A stretch of 64,000 nucleotides of DNA from VRUE01 sp963728045 (GTDB taxonomy: Bacteria > Actinomycetota > Thermoleophilia > Solirubrobacterales > 70-9). The number at the start of each line of letters is the position of its first letter. The first letter of the stretch is position 1. The notes below the pieces were generated by a model. It ran no database searches, was not told the origin of the DNA, and saw only the letters and a list, made by a program, of their open reading frames with translations. Both the position numbers and the translations under genes were made by a program. Where the stretch lies: NCBI GenBank assembly GCA_963728045.1, contig CAVSIE010000002.1, positions 1,054,001 through 1,118,000 of the forward strand, given 5' to 3'. Below, piece by piece: positions 63,146-64,000 of this stretch.

Positions 63146-64000
63146 ATGGCGACGCAGACCGTCGAGGCGGTCGACCACAAGCTCCTCGCCGCCGGCGAGT
63201 GGATCGAGACCGGCGAGTGGGACGAGGTGCGCAGCCCCTACGACGGGACGCGTCGTCGGCCGGGTCGCCCAGGGCGACGCGGCGCTCGTCGACCGCGCCG
63301 TCGAGGCCGCCCAGGAGGCCTTCGAGTCGGCCGACTTCCCCCAGCACGAGCGCGCCGCGGTGCTCGACCGCGCCGCCGAGCTGGTCGGCGAGCGGGTCGA
63401 CGAGCTGGCCCTGACGATCGCCGCCGAGGCCGGCAAGCCGCTGAAGACCGCGAAGGTCGAGGCCGCGCGCTGCGTCGACACGCTGACCTTCTCCGCGGTC
63501 GAGGCGCGCAAGCTGACCGGCGGCACGGTGCCGATGGAGGCCTCGGCGGCCGGCGCCGGCAAGCTCGGCGTGATGCTGCGCGTCCCCTACGGCGTCGTCG
63601 GCGCGATCAGCCCCTTCAACTTCCCGCTCAACCTCGTCGCCCACAAGCTCGGCCCGGCGATCGCCGCCGGCAACGCGGTCGTCCTCAAGCCGGCCGGGCA
63701 GACGCCGATCTCGGCCCTGAAGCTGGCCGAGATCCTGGTCGAGGCGGGCCTGCCCGAGGGCTGGCTCAGCGTCGTCCCCGGCCCCGGCTCGGAGGTCGGC
63801 AACGCGATCGTCGAGCACGAGCTGACCCGGGCGCTCACCTTCACCGGCTCCGCCGAGGTCGGCTGGGGCATCCGCAGCCGCGTCCCCCACAAGAAGGTCA
63901 ACCTGGAGCTGGGCTCCAACGCGCCGCTGATCGTCCACGCCGACGGCGACTGGGAGACGGCCGCCGACAAGGCGAAGCTGCACGCCTTCTCCCACGCCGG
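63146..64000 (+). CDS. Aldehyde dehydrogenase, N-terminal part (cut by window end)
   Basis: ATG 63146 with GAGAGGAG upstream. HKLLAAGEWIETGEWDEVRS, a one-base shift near 63250, then VGRVAQGDAALVDRAVEAAQ, VPYGVVGAISPFNFPLNLVA, LKPAGQTPISALKLAEILVE, LTFTGSAEVGWGIRSRV and NLELGSNAPLIVHAD with the catalytic Glu. The nucleophile Cys lies beyond base 64000. The GSNAP form after the Glu motif is typical of this phosphonate/lactaldehyde-type subgroup. Confidence 0.85.
   Translation, partial: MATQTVEAVDHKLLAAGEWIETGEWDEVRSPYDGTRRRPGRPGRRGARRPRRRGRPGGLRVGRLPPARARRGARPRRRAGRRAGRRAGPDDRRRGRQAAEDREGRGRALRRHADLLRGRGAQADRRHGADGGLGGRRRQARRDAARPLRRRRRDQPLQLPAQPRRPQARPGDRRRQRGRPQAGRADADLGPEAGRDPGRGGPARGLAQRRPRPRLGGRQRDRRARADPGAHLHRLRRGRLGHPQPRPPQEGQPGAGLQRAADRPRRRRLGDGRRQGEAARLLPRR

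Overview
ORGANISM. This is high-GC actinobacterial DNA. The content fits the Thermoleophilia (Solirubrobacterales-type): collagen-like secreted proteins, very large NHL/TolB-propeller surface proteins ending in basic Arg/Lys-rich tails, GTG/TTG starts, TANNNT boxes 6-7 nt before start codons, and a heme/cytochrome c operon of the kind seen in these soil actinobacteria. The taxon is inferred from gene content; no rRNA is present.

LAYOUT. (1) 1-1.5 kb: end of an NAD-epimerase gene and an unusual YceH-orotate phosphoribosyltransferase fusion. (2) 1.7-14.1 kb: four secreted or surface proteins (collagen-like, 1486-aa propeller protein, 1065-aa repeat protein, 1238-aa zincin-like multidomain protein). 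(3) 14.2-29.9 kb: an accessory island on a tRNA-Arg(CCU) gene. It holds a glyoxalase-family remnant, a broken IS481-type element, and seven partial or complete tRNA-Arg(CCU) sequences: one intact gene on +, and on - one 3' half, one 5'-truncated copy and four 5' halves. An 11-bp repeat of the tRNA 3' end may be an eighth trace. Between them lie small minus-strand modules: AbiEii-like nucleotidyltransferase + XRE regulator, a collagen-tailed membrane protein, MNT + HEPN, and nucleotidyltransferase + small partner. In the middle are a SIR2-GAF protein and, divergent from it, a five-gene overlapping operon (SIS-HAD, PRTase-CE-like, ORC/CDC6-like ATPase, an unrecognised protein, a PfkB kinase). 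This looks like a defence or conflict island assembled by repeated insertion at the anticodon loop; no integrase is visible. (4) 29.9-37.9 kb: small secreted, membrane and regulatory genes, galT, SPFH/NfeD, a TlpA-like lipoprotein and a superfamily-2 helicase. (5) 37.8-44.8 kb: minus-strand operon ccmA-ccmB-ccmC-ccmD-hemA-hemC-cobA/hemD-birA, joining cytochrome c maturation to tetrapyrrole synthesis. (6) 44.8-52.5 kb: methyltransferase, ATP-grasp enzyme, aldehyde dehydrogenase, rarA, TSUP permease, DUF1385 protein, methylmalonyl-CoA epimerase. (7) 52.6-55.7 kb: a 670-aa five-repeat Gly/Asp/Ala/Asn secreted protein with a two-TM Ala/Pro-rich neighbour. (8) 56-64 kb: nei2-type DNA glycosylase, BtrH-like protein, PAP2 phosphatase, ychF, a lipocalin-like protein, an EEP nuclease/phosphatase, spoIID and a second aldehyde dehydrogenase.

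SEQUENCE QUALITY. Several housekeeping genes (galT, SPFH, rarA, the TSUP gene, the BtrH-like gene, PAP2, ychF and everything to the right end) are broken by single-base frameshifts, with highest density from 57 to 63 kb. Reading continues in another frame with family motifs intact, so I treat most as assembly or base-calling errors rather than decay. Coordinates for these genes are outer limits.
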